A stretch of DNA of 64,000 nucleotides, from contig NZ_PENS01000001.1 of assembly GCF_003144325.1 (NCBI RefSeq), positions 372,001 through 436,000 of the forward strand. Direction: 5' to 3'. The notes under the pieces were generated by a model, which saw only the letters and a program-made list of their open reading frames with translations, had not been told where the DNA came from and searched no databases. This DNA comes from Proteus terrae (lineage in GTDB: Bacteria > Pseudomonadota > Gammaproteobacteria > Enterobacterales > Enterobacteriaceae). The position numbers and the translations under genes are program-made. Below are positions 1 to 10,806 of the stretch, in pieces. Position 1 is the first letter of the stretch, and each line of letters opens with the position of its first letter.

Positions 1-873
1 GTTGCAGTAGGTAACCCATTTGGTTTAGGCCAAACAGCAACATCAGGTATTATTTCCGCATTAGGTCGTAGCGGTTTAAATCTTGAAGGTTTAGAGAACT
101 TTATCCAGACTGATGCTTCAATCAACCGTGGTAACTCTGGTGGTGCGCTCGTTAACTTAAATGGTGAGTTAATCGGAATTAACACTGCTATTTTAGCTCC
201 AGGTGGTGGCAACATCGGTATCGGCTTCGCCATCCCAAGTAATATGGCGCGAGATCTTAGCCAACAACTGATTTCTCATGGTGAAGTTAAACGTGGCATC
301 TTAGGTATTCGTGGTACAGAAATGAATTCTGATCTGGCGAAATCCTTTAATATTGACGCACAACGAGGTGCTTTTGTTAGCGAAGTCATGCCAGATTCAT
401 CCGCTGCAAAAGCAGGCATTAAACCGGGTGACGTTTTAATTTCAGTTGATGGCAAACGTATCAATAGCTTTGCTGAATTAAGAGCTAAAGTGGGTACTAC
501 ACCGCCGGGTAAAGAGATCCTAATTGGCTTGATCCGTCAAGGTAAACCAATGGATGTTAAAGTGATATTAGAGAAACAATCAGCAGATGCAACTCGCGCC
601 GATAATTTCTCTCCTGCACTACAAGGTGCCACATTAAGTAACTACTTAAACAAACAAATTAAAGCAGTTGCTGTTGATTCTGTTGAGAAAGATTCCGCTG
701 CTGCGGCATCAGGTTTACAAAAAGGTGACCTTATTATTGGTATCAATAATACGCCAATTACCTCTCTAGGCGATTTACGTAAAGCAATTGATGCTAAACC
801 GCCTGTTCTTGCATTGAATATTCAGCGTGGTAATGAAGAAATTTACCTGCTGTTACGTAATACACCGCGCTAA
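1..873 (+). CDS. degQ: Periplasmic serine endoprotease DegQ, 5' end missing
   Basis: HtrA-family protease of the periplasm that degrades or holds misfolded envelope proteins. The reading frame is open from base 1, so the signal peptide and the His and Asp of the catalytic triad lie outside the window; 290 codons remain. The catalytic serine motif GNSGGAL is at about 130-150 nt, followed by two PDZ domains (roughly codons 95-180 and 200-285). DegQ is preferred over DegP because degS follows directly, the usual degQ-degS order, and because the loop before the first PDZ domain is short. An internal ATG at 244 is not the true start. A strong terminator follows, so degS probably has its own promoter. 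Confidence 0.93.
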   Translation, partial: VAVGNPFGLGQTATSGIISALGRSGLNLEGLENFIQTDASINRGNSGGALVNLNGELIGINTAILAPGGGNIGIGFAIPSNMARDLSQQLISHGEVKRGILGIRGTEMNSDLAKSFNIDAQRGAFVSEVMPDSSAAKAGIKPGDVLISVDGKRINSFAELRAKVGTTPPGKEILIGLIRQGKPMDVKVILEKQSADATRADNFSPALQGATLSNYLNKQIKAVAVDSVEKDSAAAASGLQKGDLIIGINNTPITSLGDLRKAIDAKPPVLALNIQRGNEEIYLLLRNTPR

Positions 874-912
874 GAAGTAAGCTTTTCACCTATCTAATTT
901 ATTGATTTCTTT

Positions 913-944
913 AGCCCTATAACTTCCATTATAGGGCTTTTTTT
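913..944 (+). terminator. Rho-independent terminator after degQ
   Basis: Stem AGCCCTATAA / TTATAGGGCT (913-922 and 929-938) with a 6-base loop, followed by a run of T. It separates degQ from degS. Confidence 0.85.
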
Positions 945-1080
945 ATATCTATTTTTGATAAGAGTCATTAGCTTAAAAGGGGATTTTATGCGCTGAGCGA
1001 TGCTTTCATAAGTTAAACTATGCTATTCTCACCGCTCCTACGCGAATAATTTCACAGTCAGACATAAATACAGGATTTTT

Positions 1081-2151
1081 ATGTTAACTAAGTTACTGCG
1101 ATCAACACTAATTGGTCTTCTCACAGCAGCAATTCTTTTGATTGCAGTCCCTTCAATTCGCCCTATTTTTATTGAACGCCTACTTAATGGTGATTTTCTC
1201 AATGCGCCTTTTAGCTATAACACCGCGGTACGACGAGCTGCCCCTGCGGTTGTTAATGTTTATAGCAGTACGATGGGAAGTTTTTCTCAGGAAGGTCGTG
1301 AACTAACATCTCTAGGCGCTGGCGTTATTATGGATGGTCGTGGTTATATTCTGACAAATCAACATGTTATCAATAATGCTGATCAGATCATTATCGCACT
1401 CCAAAATGGTGATCTTTATGAAGGCTTACTTGTTGGTTCCGATCCTTTAACTGATCTTGCGGTATTAAAAATAGATGCCGATAAACTCCCTACAATTCCC
1501 ATTAATACTAAACGAATTTCTCATGTAGGTGATGTTGTGCTGGCTATTGGTAACCCATTTAATATTGGGCAAACTATTACGCAAGGGATCATCAGTGCTA
1601 CGGGGCGTGTTGGATTAAGTCCAACTCGTTACCAAAATTTCCTACAAACAGATGCCTCAATTAATGAAGGTAACTCTGGTGGTGCGCTAATTAATACTGA
1701 AGGTGAGCTTGTAGGTATTAATACTATGACGTTTGATTCAGGCTCCTATAACGGATACCGCCCTACAGCCGAAGGGTTAGGTTTTGCTATTCCGACCGAA
1801 CTTGCAGTTAAAATTATGAATAAGCTAATTCGTGATGGTCGTGTTATCCGTGGCTTTATTGGTATTACAGCAAAAGAATTACCAAGAATTCGCTCATCGA
1901 ATACCGATATTAAGCAAATTCAAGGGTTACGCATTTTTAGGATCACACCAAATAGCCCAGCAGATAAAGCTGGAATAAAAACAGGTGATATCATCCTTAG
2001 TATTAATCATGCGCCAGCGACTTCCGCGATAGAAATGATGGATTACATTGCAGAAACACGCCCTGGTACGGTATTACCTGTCACGTTATTACGGGAAGGT
2101 AATGAGATTAATGTTGATGTCACTATTTCTGAATACCAACCAGAACCATAA
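1081..2151 (+). CDS. degS: Inner-membrane serine protease DegS (sigma-E stress sensor)
   Basis: DegS senses unfolded outer-membrane proteins through its PDZ domain and makes the first cut in anti-sigma factor RseA, which releases sigma E. The 356-residue product has one N-terminal membrane anchor (about residues 5-27), a trypsin-like domain with the catalytic His in TNQHV and the Ser in GNSGGAL, and a single PDZ domain (about 255-345). One PDZ domain plus an uncleaved anchor separates it from DegP and DegQ. Length matches E. coli DegS (355). It ends in a shared terminator with the convergent small gene. Confidence 0.96.
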   Translation: MLTKLLRSTLIGLLTAAILLIAVPSIRPIFIERLLNGDFLNAPFSYNTAVRRAAPAVVNVYSSTMGSFSQEGRELTSLGAGVIMDGRGYILTNQHVINNADQIIIALQNGDLYEGLLVGSDPLTDLAVLKIDADKLPTIPINTKRISHVGDVVLAIGNPFNIGQTITQGIISATGRVGLSPTRYQNFLQTDASINEGNSGGALINTEGELVGINTMTFDSGSYNGYRPTAEGLGFAIPTELAVKIMNKLIRDGRVIRGFIGITAKELPRIRSSNTDIKQIQGLRIFRITPNSPADKAGIKTGDIILSINHAPATSAIEMMDYIAETRPGTVLPVTLLREGNEINVDVTISEYQPEP

Positions 2152-2159
2152 CTAACAAA

Positions 2160-2192
2160 AAATCTCCCTATGCTTGGCTAGTAGGGAGATTT
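2160..2192. terminator. Bidirectional terminator between degS and the zinc-ribbon gene
   Basis: Inverted repeat AAATCTCCCTA / TAGGGAGATTT (2160-2170 and 2182-2192), flanked by A and T tracts. It overlaps the stop codon region of the minus-strand gene, so it can serve both convergent genes. Confidence 0.75.
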
Positions 2193-2423
2193 CATATAAA
2201 ACGTCGCACTTTGTAAGCAATTTTCTTTAAACCTTTCAGTATTGCGATAGTCCTCTAATGTGCTGTGATTACAACCGCTATATTGCCCTTCTTTAGTACC
2301 ATCATTTTGCCAACCACATACGGGGCAGATCTCAAAAAATGCCTCATCTTTATCTTTGAAAACAAAATAATGGCACGCAACACAACTCACTTCTAAAGGA
2401 ATATGACAACTTCGTTTTTCCAT
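2178..2423 (-). CDS. Small cysteine-rich zinc-ribbon protein (CPCC family-like)
   Basis: An 81-residue protein with two CxxC pairs, C14-x2-C17 and C33-x2-C36, the latter in the context CPVCGW. This fits a small zinc ribbon or rubredoxin-like knuckle and resembles the cysteine-rich CPCC family. Function unknown. It starts 33 bp after the stop of the upstream DUF2157 gene on the same strand, with a good ribosome site (GGAGAAC) before the ATG, so the two are probably co-transcribed. Assignment to the CPCC family is from memory of its motif pattern. Confidence 0.7.
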   Translation of the reverse strand: MEKRSCHIPLEVSCVACHYFVFKDKDEAFFEICPVCGWQNDGTKEGQYSGCNHSTLEDYRNTERFKENCLQSATFYMKSPY

Positions 2424-2456
2424 AGGATGGGTTCTCCTATCATATTATTAATTATA

Positions 2457-3518
2457 CTATTTGCTCTTACTCTCTTTATTGGCAATTGAGTTATTTTCAA
2501 CAGCATGCCAAATCTTTTCCGCTTTTCGTCCAATTAAAATCAATGAAACCGCCATAATAAAGAAGAAAATTGCACTGTGTAAACTATCCCAGAAATATTC
2601 AAAGAATCGGGTATAAAGGTTGATACCAAGGAATGTTAGGCCAAAACCTCTTAACATACCGTCATCTGTTTTAAGGCTAATATAAATACAGATAACTGAA
2701 ACGACAGCAAATAACAGTGCCCAAGGTAACAAATTCAGACTTGAAGTACGATACCAAGTATCAGGATCGTAATTACCAAAAATAGACATTATCCATAATG
2801 CAATAAACAGATAAGTGAGCCCCATTATTTTTGTCATGGTAAATAAACGACGATGTATCAACGTATTTTGTAGGAAATAACAGCCTGCTAATAATATCGC
2901 ACCAAAAAAGACAAAACGGATAGGATAGTTCATCCCTAACCAATAAGCGCCCCAACCAGAGACATAGCCCGTTTCAGCACCGAACCAATTTCCTAACATC
3001 AATAAGAAGAATAGCCACACCAATGAGGAGCGACTAATAAATCCAATTGCACCATAAATGACACAGCCAATTAAAAAGAGAGGCGCAATATGGCCACTTC
3101 CTGTATCCAGCAATTCTCCCAGTTGCCAAAGAAAAGTAGCCGTAAACATCACACCTAAAAAGAGAATAAATTCGGTACTGTAATGCCACTGTGTTTCTTT
3201 TTGCTGACGTTTAAATCCCCAAAAATAGAGCACTGAAGCAATAAGTGCAGGAGATATCACTCGCATAATTTCAGAAACACTAAAAATCTCAACGAGATAA
3301 TAAATTAATTCACTATCACTAAAGATACTGCCAGCAGCAATAATCAAACACACCATTGCTATCCAAAATGCATAGCGACTCAACCGTTTCCAATCAAAGG
3401 GAATTCGGTGCAATGTACTTCCTAATTGCTGATATTCTTGTTCTGAAATCTCACCAGATTGTTGCCATTCATCCAGTGCTTGACGAACCAGGCGCTCTTG
3501 TTTCCTTGTTACCTGCAT
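2457..3518 (-). CDS. DUF2157-type polytopic membrane protein
   Basis: A 353-residue protein with a soluble N-terminal helix region (about 1-45) rich in Gln and Glu, then about ten hydrophobic segments to the C-terminus. The N-terminal pattern (helix, WQQSGEIS turn, QYQQL-like helix) followed by many membrane spans matches the DUF2157 family of inner-membrane proteins. Role unknown. It is the first gene of a probable two-gene unit with the downstream zinc-ribbon gene. Confidence 0.7.
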   Translation of the reverse strand: MQVTRKQERLVRQALDEWQQSGEISEQEYQQLGSTLHRIPFDWKRLSRYAFWIAMVCLIIAAGSIFSDSELIYYLVEIFSVSEIMRVISPALIASVLYFWGFKRQQKETQWHYSTEFILFLGVMFTATFLWQLGELLDTGSGHIAPLFLIGCVIYGAIGFISRSSLVWLFFLLMLGNWFGAETGYVSGWGAYWLGMNYPIRFVFFGAILLAGCYFLQNTLIHRRLFTMTKIMGLTYLFIALWIMSIFGNYDPDTWYRTSSLNLLPWALLFAVVSVICIYISLKTDDGMLRGFGLTFLGINLYTRFFEYFWDSLHSAIFFFIMAVSLILIGRKAEKIWHAVENNSIANKESKSK

Positions 3519-3644
3519 ATATATTCCTTCCTATTAGCTCATAGTGATTTTTATAACACAGGTCTGTTTTTCTTACTGTATCTTGCTACGAAAGAAATGC
3601 CTTATGAATTATCCTATTCTATTGAGAGTCTTATTAAAATAATG

Positions 3645-3683
3645 CGTAAAAAAAACCATAGCACAACAATGCACTATGGTTTT
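3645..3683 (-). terminator. Terminator of the ibaG-murA unit
   Basis: Stem AAAACCATAG / CTATGGTTTT (3652-3661 and 3674-3683). Read on the minus strand it is followed by a run of about eight T, just after the murA stop. Confidence 0.8.
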
Positions 3684-3713
3684 AAATAACTAAAAAAGGA
3701 TAACTAAAATAAA

Positions 3714-5024
<1,311 letters not shown>

Positions 5025-5279
5025 TCAAAGCCCGTTAAGTTTACGATCTCTCTTCCACTCTTCAGGTGTGTAGGCTTTAATAGACAAAGCGTGAATACGG
5101 TTATCTGCAATATATTCCATCAAAGGGGCATAAATGGTTTGTTGTTGTTTTACTCTGCTCATTCCCTCAAACATTGCGCCAACAACGACAACTTGAAAGT
5201 GACTACCATCACCATTGACGATGACTTCATCTAAAGACAGGCTGTCCATTAATACTTGTTTGATTTCATTTGTATCCAT
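5025..5279 (-). CDS. ibaG: BolA-family protein IbaG
   Basis: An 84-residue BolA-like protein. Family members bind [2Fe-2S] clusters with monothiol glutaredoxins, and IbaG is linked to acid stress. The fold signature [17 protein letters not shown] is visible in the middle, and the C-terminal [13 protein letters not shown] is typical. It precedes murA. In E. coli it follows the mla operon directly, but here a strong terminator lies between mlaB and ibaG, so it probably uses its own promoter in 5280-5353. Confidence 0.92.
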   Translation of the reverse strand: MDTNEIKQVLMDSLSLDEVIVNGDGSHFQVVVVGAMFEGMSRVKQQQTIYAPLMEYIADNRIHALSIKAYTPEEWKRDRKLNGL

Positions 5280-5353
5280 AATTGCTCAATCTCAACGTTA
5301 AAATAATAATCAGTCGTCTATCCTAATGGAATCCGCTCTACTCTTAAACCATC

Positions 5354-5396
5354 AAAAACCCCCTTAATGATAAAAGTATCACGAAGGGGGCTTTTT
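5354..5396 (-). terminator. Terminator of the mlaFEDCB operon
   Basis: Stem of AAAACCCCCTT pairing with AAGGGGGCTTTT (arms near 5355-5365 and 5384-5395) around an 18-base loop. A T tract follows on the minus strand. It lies between mlaB and ibaG. Confidence 0.82.
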
Positions 5397-5419
5397 AATA
5401 CCTTTACTCAAAATCTGTA

Positions 5420-5713
5420 TTAGGCAATATTCATAATTTCATCAAGATCATAGAGTGTAATTAAGGTCTGAAAACGCTCACTTACGCCTTGAATAATAAA
5501 TTGACGATTTTGCTCTTCCATTTCTGCTTTTAAGTGAACAAAAAGCGCCAACCCTGTTGAATCAATATGTCCTAAGGCAGAAATATCGATGATATTAATA
5601 TCAGCTAATAATGCTTTACGTTGCTGCCAAGCTGGCAATAACGTTTCACGATCTAGCGTTCCTTGGAAATAGAGGACACTCTCCTTTTTTTCCCAATTTA
5701 ACGAAGCTGACAT
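5420..5713 (-). CDS. mlaB: Mla ABC transporter STAS subunit MlaB
   Basis: Small cytoplasmic STAS-domain protein that binds MlaF and is needed for assembly and activity of the MlaFEDB phospholipid transporter. I place the start at the ATG at 5713 (97 residues, the E. coli length) rather than upstream in-frame codons that lie inside mlaC. It begins 1 nt after the mlaC stop. The STAS core IDISALGHIDSTGLALFVHL includes the conserved Asp-Ser-Thr loop. Confidence 0.93.
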   Translation of the reverse strand: MSASLNWEKKESVLYFQGTLDRETLLPAWQQRKALLADINIIDISALGHIDSTGLALFVHLKAEMEEQNRQFIIQGVSERFQTLITLYDLDEIMNIA

Positions 5714-5714
5714 G

Positions 5715-6344
5715 TTATTTTTTCTCATCCAGTGTAATTGGTGTTTTAGCACTGATTTCTAACTGTTTTGTTAAACCATCAACACCTTTAGAATTTAAAA
5801 TATCTGACCACTCATTCTGTTTTGTTGTGATCATACTGACACCTTCAGCAATCATATCATACGCCTGCCATTCGCCTGTTTTGCTATTTTTACGCCATTG
5901 GAAATCAAGACGAACAGGTGGGCGACCATTTGTATCAATGATAGTGACACGAATAGTTAGAGTTGATTTATCTGCGAAAGGTTTTGCAGGCTCAATACGG
6001 TACTCTTGGCCTTCATACATCGCTAATGCTTGACCATATACTTGAGCAAGATACGCTTCAAATGCCGTGAAATAAGCATCACGTTGTGCAGGTGTTGCAT
6101 TACGATAATGCGGTCCTAACACTAATGCGCCCGCATATTTGATATGTACATAAGGCAATAATTCTTGCTGAACAATTTGACGTAAAACTTCAGGGTTTTT
6201 ACGAATTTCAGGCTGTTCATTTTTTAATTTACTAAAAGTCTTTTGCGCCGCATCTTCCATCAATGCGTAAGGATTAGTTTTATCTACTGCCATTGCAAAA
6301 GGCGTTATCACTAATAATGCGACCATCAATAAGCGTTTAAACAT
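5715..6344 (-). CDS. mlaC: Periplasmic phospholipid-binding protein MlaC
   Basis: Soluble shuttle carrying phospholipids between the outer-membrane MlaA complex and the inner-membrane MlaFEDB complex. The start at 6344 (209 residues) is chosen because GAGGAGAAG sits just upstream and the product then begins with a normal signal peptide, [19 protein letters not shown], with cleavage near residue 19. The body matches the Tol-Tol/MlaC (Ttg2D) family, for example the [20 protein letters not shown] segment. Confidence 0.95.
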   Translation of the reverse strand: MFKRLLMVALLVITPFAMAVDKTNPYALMEDAAQKTFSKLKNEQPEIRKNPEVLRQIVQQELLPYVHIKYAGALVLGPHYRNATPAQRDAYFTAFEAYLAQVYGQALAMYEGQEYRIEPAKPFADKSTLTIRVTIIDTNGRPPVRLDFQWRKNSKTGEWQAYDMIAEGVSMITTKQNEWSDILNSKGVDGLTKQLEISAKTPITLDEKK

Positions 6345-6430
6345 ACGTTCGCTTCTCCTCAAATAGGGTTTCAATAATACGATGCATTCATGACGCTAAA
6401 TGTATAAGTGCATCGTATAGGAATTAATGA

Positions 6431-6967
6431 TTAAGGTAATGCAGAGTGTTCTTGCGTTGGTTGAGATTCAGATTTTGCTGAATCATCACCATCACCCGTT
6501 TTATAAAGGAATTGACCAATCAGATCTTCTAATACCATTGCTGAATTAGTGTTTGTGATCCGTCCTCCGTCTTTGAGCAGAGTAGAATCTAATGCTTCAT
6601 CATAAAAGCCTAAATTCAATGCAAGGAACTGTTCACCTAATAAACCCGATGTACGAATAGACAGTGAGCTACTTTCTGGAATGTGGTCATAAATGCTCAG
6701 AATATCGAGCGCGACTTCAGGGCGATAATTCCCTTCATCTTCTTCTTTTAAAGTGATAGAAGAAACACGGCCAATCACCACACCACCAATCTTAACTGGG
6801 GAACGTTCTTTTAACCCACCTATATTACCAAAGCTGGCATAAACGCGATAAGTCGGTTGATTACCCATTTCTTTAATATCAGCCACTTTAAGACATAAGA
6901 AAATCACGGCAGCTAACGCAATCAGAACAAATAGACCAACCCAAACTTCAATTTTTTTACTTTGCAT
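6431..6967 (-). CDS. mlaD: Mla transporter MCE subunit MlaD
   Basis: Membrane-anchored periplasmic MCE-domain protein that forms a hexameric ring on MlaE and carries lipid. The 178-residue product has one N-terminal transmembrane helix (about 7-29) and an MCE domain (about 39-118) with the family segment GGLKERSPVKIGGVVIGRV. A hydrophobic C-terminal part forms the central channel in characterised homologues. It follows mlaE by 3 nt. Confidence 0.96.
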   Translation of the reverse strand: MQSKKIEVWVGLFVLIALAAVIFLCLKVADIKEMGNQPTYRVYASFGNIGGLKERSPVKIGGVVIGRVSSITLKEEDEGNYRPEVALDILSIYDHIPESSSLSIRTSGLLGEQFLALNLGFYDEALDSTLLKDGGRITNTNSAMVLEDLIGQFLYKTGDGDDSAKSESQPTQEHSALP

Positions 6968-6970
6968 GAC

Positions 6971-7750
6971 TTAGTTCCCAAACATCAGTGCTGTTAGCAC
7001 AAAATCTAAACCCAATACGGCTAACGATGAATGAACAACAGTACGTGTTGTTGCTCTGCTAATCCCTTCTGATGTTGGGATTGCGTCATACCCGTTAAAG
7101 AGCGCTATCCAAGTGACGGTAATAGCAAAAACGACACTTTTAATAAAGCAGTTTACTAAATCGAGTCGCCATTCAACGGCACCTTGCATAGATGCCCAGA
7201 AAAAGCCTTCATCGATCCCTTTCCAATCCACCCCCACAATTGCACCACCCCAGATACCGATGGCAACAAAAATAAGTGAAAGCAATGGCATACTAATAAG
7301 ACCCGCCCAAAAACGGGGTGCAACGACACGTCTTAAAGGATCGACTGCCATCATTTCTAAACTGGAAATTTGTTCTGTGGCTTTCATTAAGCCGATTTCA
7401 GCTGTTAAAGCCGAGCCCGCACGACCCGCAAATAATAATGCCGTGACGACTGGGCCTAATTCTCTTAACAATGAAAGTGCGACCATCATGCCAAGGCTAG
7501 CTTCAGCACTAAAGGTTGTTAAAACAAGATAGCCTTGTAATCCCAACACCATGCCAATAAATAAGCCAGATACCATGATAATTAATAAGGATTGAACACC
7601 GACGTTATACAATTGCTTCAGTAACAGAGGCCACTGTTTACGAAATTCAGGCTTACCGACTAATGCACGAAAGAGCATAATGCCAGCTCTACCAAAGGTT
7701 GCAAAAATCGCTAACGCTCTAACGCCAATGCGAGATAATAAATTTACCAC
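6971..7750 (-). CDS. mlaE: Mla transporter permease MlaE
   Basis: Inner-membrane permease of the MlaFEDB phospholipid transporter (259 residues, about five or six membrane helices). It shows the MlaE/TrnE permease signature [24 protein letters not shown] in the middle. It lies 3 nt after mlaF and 3 nt before mlaD, so translation is likely coupled. Confidence 0.96.
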   Translation of the reverse strand: MVNLLSRIGVRALAIFATFGRAGIMLFRALVGKPEFRKQWPLLLKQLYNVGVQSLLIIMVSGLFIGMVLGLQGYLVLTTFSAEASLGMMVALSLLRELGPVVTALLFAGRAGSALTAEIGLMKATEQISSLEMMAVDPLRRVVAPRFWAGLISMPLLSLIFVAIGIWGGAIVGVDWKGIDEGFFWASMQGAVEWRLDLVNCFIKSVVFAITVTWIALFNGYDAIPTSEGISRATTRTVVHSSLAVLGLDFVLTALMFGN

Positions 7751-7753
7751 GTA

Positions 7754-8566
7754 CTAATTTCCTCGTCCTAATAGGTCGTCCTGATAATCTCCCGCAGGAA
7801 AACGGAATGGTACAGGGCCATCAGCAATACCATCTAAAAACTGTCTTACTTGCCTATTTGGATTGTCCTGTAATTCTTGTGCGCTACCTTGAGCAATGAC
7901 TTTCTGCTCTGCAACAATATAGGCGTAATCTGCGATACTTAACACTTCAGGTACATCATGGGAAACCACAACACAAGTCACACCAAGCGCATGATTTAAC
8001 TCATCAATTAATTTAACAAGTACACCCATGGTGATAGGATCTTGCCCAACAAATGGCTCATCAAACATAATCAGTTCAGGATCAAGCGCAATAGCCCTTG
8101 CTAATGCCGCCCTTCTCGCCATTCCTCCTGATAATTCAGAAGGCATTAAACTTGCCGCACCACGTAAACCTACAGCTTCAAGTTTCATCATCACCGTTGT
8201 ACGGATCAATGCTTCAGGTAAATTTGTATGCTCTCTTAGTGGAAATGCCACATTTTCAAACACATTCATGTCTGTAAACAGTGCACCCGATTGAAAAAGC
8301 ATACTCATTTTCTTTCTTGCCTGATACAACGCAGAGCGCGATAGCGTAGGAATATTGTCGCCATCAAACCAAATTTCACCACTATCTGGAAGGATTTGTC
8401 CTCCCATTAGGCGTAACAAGGTTGTTTTACCAATCCCTGAAGGGCCCATAATCGCAGTCACTTTTCCTCTTGGTACAACAAGATTAATCTCAGAGAAGAT
8501 CTTTCTGCTACCGCGAGTGAAGTTCATATTGCGCACTTCAATTAGATTGTCAGATTGTGCGTTCAT
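7754..8566 (-). CDS. mlaF: Mla transporter ATP-binding subunit MlaF
   Basis: ABC ATPase that powers the Mla phospholipid transporter which maintains outer-membrane lipid asymmetry. The 270-residue product shows Walker A GPSGIGKTT (about 41-49), the signature LSGGMARR and Walker B LIMFDEPF. First gene of mlaFEDCB, divergent from yrbG with about 240 bp between the starts. Confidence 0.96.
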   Translation of the reverse strand: MNAQSDNLIEVRNMNFTRGSRKIFSEINLVVPRGKVTAIMGPSGIGKTTLLRLMGGQILPDSGEIWFDGDNIPTLSRSALYQARKKMSMLFQSGALFTDMNVFENVAFPLREHTNLPEALIRTTVMMKLEAVGLRGAASLMPSELSGGMARRAALARAIALDPELIMFDEPFVGQDPITMGVLVKLIDELNHALGVTCVVVSHDVPEVLSIADYAYIVAEQKVIAQGSAQELQDNPNRQVRQFLDGIADGPVPFRFPAGDYQDDLLGRGN

Positions 8567-8805
8567 GAATAAAACATCCTCAAGCCTGTCTGCATAAACG
8601 AATTTTTACGCTATTTTGGCAGGTCATTCGCTATGTTACAAAGAAATCACCACTATTTAGCAATTTATTGCACGGTTAATTTTACTTTTCGTGCTTGGCT
8701 AGTCAAAATATGGTTAATTAGCAAAACCTTTTGACAATATGTTTTTTTATCAGCCCTGTCTTATTGGTTTTTTCTTTATTCGCTCATTGTTGGAAAACTG
8801 ATGGC

Positions 8806-9786
8806 ATGTTGATTACTTTGTCTCTTTTAATTTTTGGATTGATGCTACTCGTTTATGCATCAGACCGATTAGTTTATGGTGCGAGCGTTTTTGCGCAATC
8901 GTTAAAAATCCCACCAGCCGTTATCGGTATCTTAATTGTAGGCACTGGTACTTCACTGCCTGAGCTTTTTGTTTCAACCGATGCAGCTGTACATAATTTG
9001 CCTGATATTGCTATCGGGACGGCCATTGGCTCAACACTCACCAACCTTCTTCTCATCGCAGGTATTGGCGCGATGATTTATCCCATGAACATTCAATCCG
9101 CAGTGCTCAAAAAAGAGCTTCCCTTGATGATTATAGTCATCATGCTCGTTGGCATTATCGTTTCTAGCGGAAACTTAGGGCTTAGAGAAGGTACGCTACT
9201 CTTTTTTATTGGTTTTGCATCCATCTTTCTAATGATAAAAACGATGCATAAAACACTCACGCAAGAGCGTCACGTATTACCTTTAGAAACCTTAACGCGT
9301 TTCGAATTACAGACAAATCCCCGTAATTCTGTTGCACTTTTTTGGGTTGTTATTGCTTTACTTATTATTCCAGTTGCTACTCAAATGATATTGGATAATG
9401 TCTTTATTTTAATGCAACAGTATCATCTTAGTGGCTTTTTTGTTGGTTTAACCTTGCTATCTATAGGAACAAGCCTACCTGAATTAGCCACAACTATTGT
9501 GGCAGCACTAAGACGCGAGAATGAATTAGCATTAGGGAATATTATAGGTGCTAATATTTTCAATCTAACTTTTGTGTTAGGAATGCCAGCATTACTCTCA
9601 CCAAGCACATTTAATATCAACACATTTTATTTTAGCTTTGCTGTGCTTGGTGTCGCCAGTTTACTGTTTTCTCTCTTTTCATTAGGGCGTAAACGACGTC
9701 TTAATCGAGGTAAAGGAATATTCTTGTTAGTTTGCTTTATTGTTTATATTACGGTGTTGTGCGTCGCACATTCTCTCTTAACCTAA
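8806..9786 (+). CDS. yrbG: Inner-membrane calcium/sodium antiporter-like protein YrbG
   Basis: Member of the calcium:cation antiporter family with ten or so membrane helices and two inverted alpha-repeats, each carrying GTSLPE (one near residue 45, one near 225). The start at 8806 (326 residues) matches the E. coli N-terminus; an upstream in-frame ATG at 8731 would add a hydrophobic stretch not found in the homologue. First gene of the yrbG-kdsD-kdsC-lptCAB cluster. Its transport activity is inferred from family, and its role in lipopolysaccharide assembly, if any, is unclear. Confidence 0.92.
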   Translation: MLITLSLLIFGLMLLVYASDRLVYGASVFAQSLKIPPAVIGILIVGTGTSLPELFVSTDAAVHNLPDIAIGTAIGSTLTNLLLIAGIGAMIYPMNIQSAVLKKELPLMIIVIMLVGIIVSSGNLGLREGTLLFFIGFASIFLMIKTMHKTLTQERHVLPLETLTRFELQTNPRNSVALFWVVIALLIIPVATQMILDNVFILMQQYHLSGFFVGLTLLSIGTSLPELATTIVAALRRENELALGNIIGANIFNLTFVLGMPALLSPSTFNINTFYFSFAVLGVASLLFSLFSLGRKRRLNRGKGIFLLVCFIVYITVLCVAHSLLT

Positions 9787-9804
9787 AATAAATGGTACAA
9801 AAAA

Positions 9805-10779
9805 ATGACCGAGTTTGATTTTCAGCAAGCAGGTAAAAAAGTCCTTCATATTGAGCGTGATGGGTTAGCTGAACTAGAACAATATATCAATGATGACTTC
9901 ACTCTTGCCTGCGAAAAAATTTTTCACTGCCAAGGTCGAGTGATTGTTATGGGTATGGGTAAATCTGGCCATATTGGACATAAAATTGCGGCTACATTCG
10001 CCAGCACAGGAACACCTTCTTTCTTCGTTCATCCCGGTGAAGCAAGCCATGGTGACTTAGGCATGGTGACAGAAAAAGATATCGTTCTGGCAATTTCAAA
10101 CTCAGGTGAAGCCAGCGAGATCCTCGCGCTGATCCCAGTACTTAAACGTAAACAGATAACACTGATTTGTATGACACGCACTCCTCAAAGTACAATGGGG
10201 AAAGCGTCTGATATTCATCTTTGTATTAAAGTACCTAAAGAAGCCTGTCCTTTAGGACTTGCACCAACAACCAGTACAACGGCAACCTTGGTAATGGGGG
10301 ATGCACTCGCGATCGCACTGTTACGTGCCCGTGGATTTACTGCTGAAGATTTTGCTCTTTCTCATCCAGGTGGTGCGTTAGGTCGTAAATTACTCCTTCA
10401 TGTCAGTGATTTAATGAATAAAGAGGCAGATATTCCACGCGTCACTAAAGACGCCACTTTACGTGAAGCACTTGTCGAGATAACCCGTAAAAAATTAGGT
10501 ATGACCGTCATTTGTGATGATAGTATGCTGATCAACGGTATCTTTACTGACGGTGATTTACGAAGAATATTTGATTTAGGGATAGACCTTAATAATGCCA
10601 AAATATCAGATGTTATGACAAAAGGCGGTATTCGTATTCGCCCTGATTGTTTGGCGGTTGAAGCACTGAATTTAATGCAAGCAAAACATATCACCTCGCT
10701 ATTAGTAACAGAACAAGATAGTGATATCCTGTTAGGTGTTTTACATATGCATGATTTATTACAGGCTGGTGTTGTATAA
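9805..10779 (+). CDS. kdsD: Arabinose 5-phosphate isomerase KdsD
   Basis: Converts ribulose 5-phosphate to arabinose 5-phosphate, the first step to the LPS sugar Kdo. The 324-residue product has an N-terminal SIS sugar-isomerase domain (about 35-180, with GMGKSGHIG and the TTSTTATLVMGDALA segment) and a C-terminal pair of CBS domains (about 205-324). It lies 18 bp after yrbG and 27 bp before kdsC. Confidence 0.97.
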   Translation: MTEFDFQQAGKKVLHIERDGLAELEQYINDDFTLACEKIFHCQGRVIVMGMGKSGHIGHKIAATFASTGTPSFFVHPGEASHGDLGMVTEKDIVLAISNSGEASEILALIPVLKRKQITLICMTRTPQSTMGKASDIHLCIKVPKEACPLGLAPTTSTTATLVMGDALAIALLRARGFTAEDFALSHPGGALGRKLLLHVSDLMNKEADIPRVTKDATLREALVEITRKKLGMTVICDDSMLINGIFTDGDLRRIFDLGIDLNNAKISDVMTKGGIRIRPDCLAVEALNLMQAKHITSLLVTEQDSDILLGVLHMHDLLQAGVV

Positions 10780-10806
10780 GCTATTCATAACATTCGAAGG
10801 ATAAAA

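Noticed and set aside
1-873. DegP instead of DegQ for the first gene
   Set aside because: Position directly before degS and the short loop before the first PDZ domain favour DegQ.
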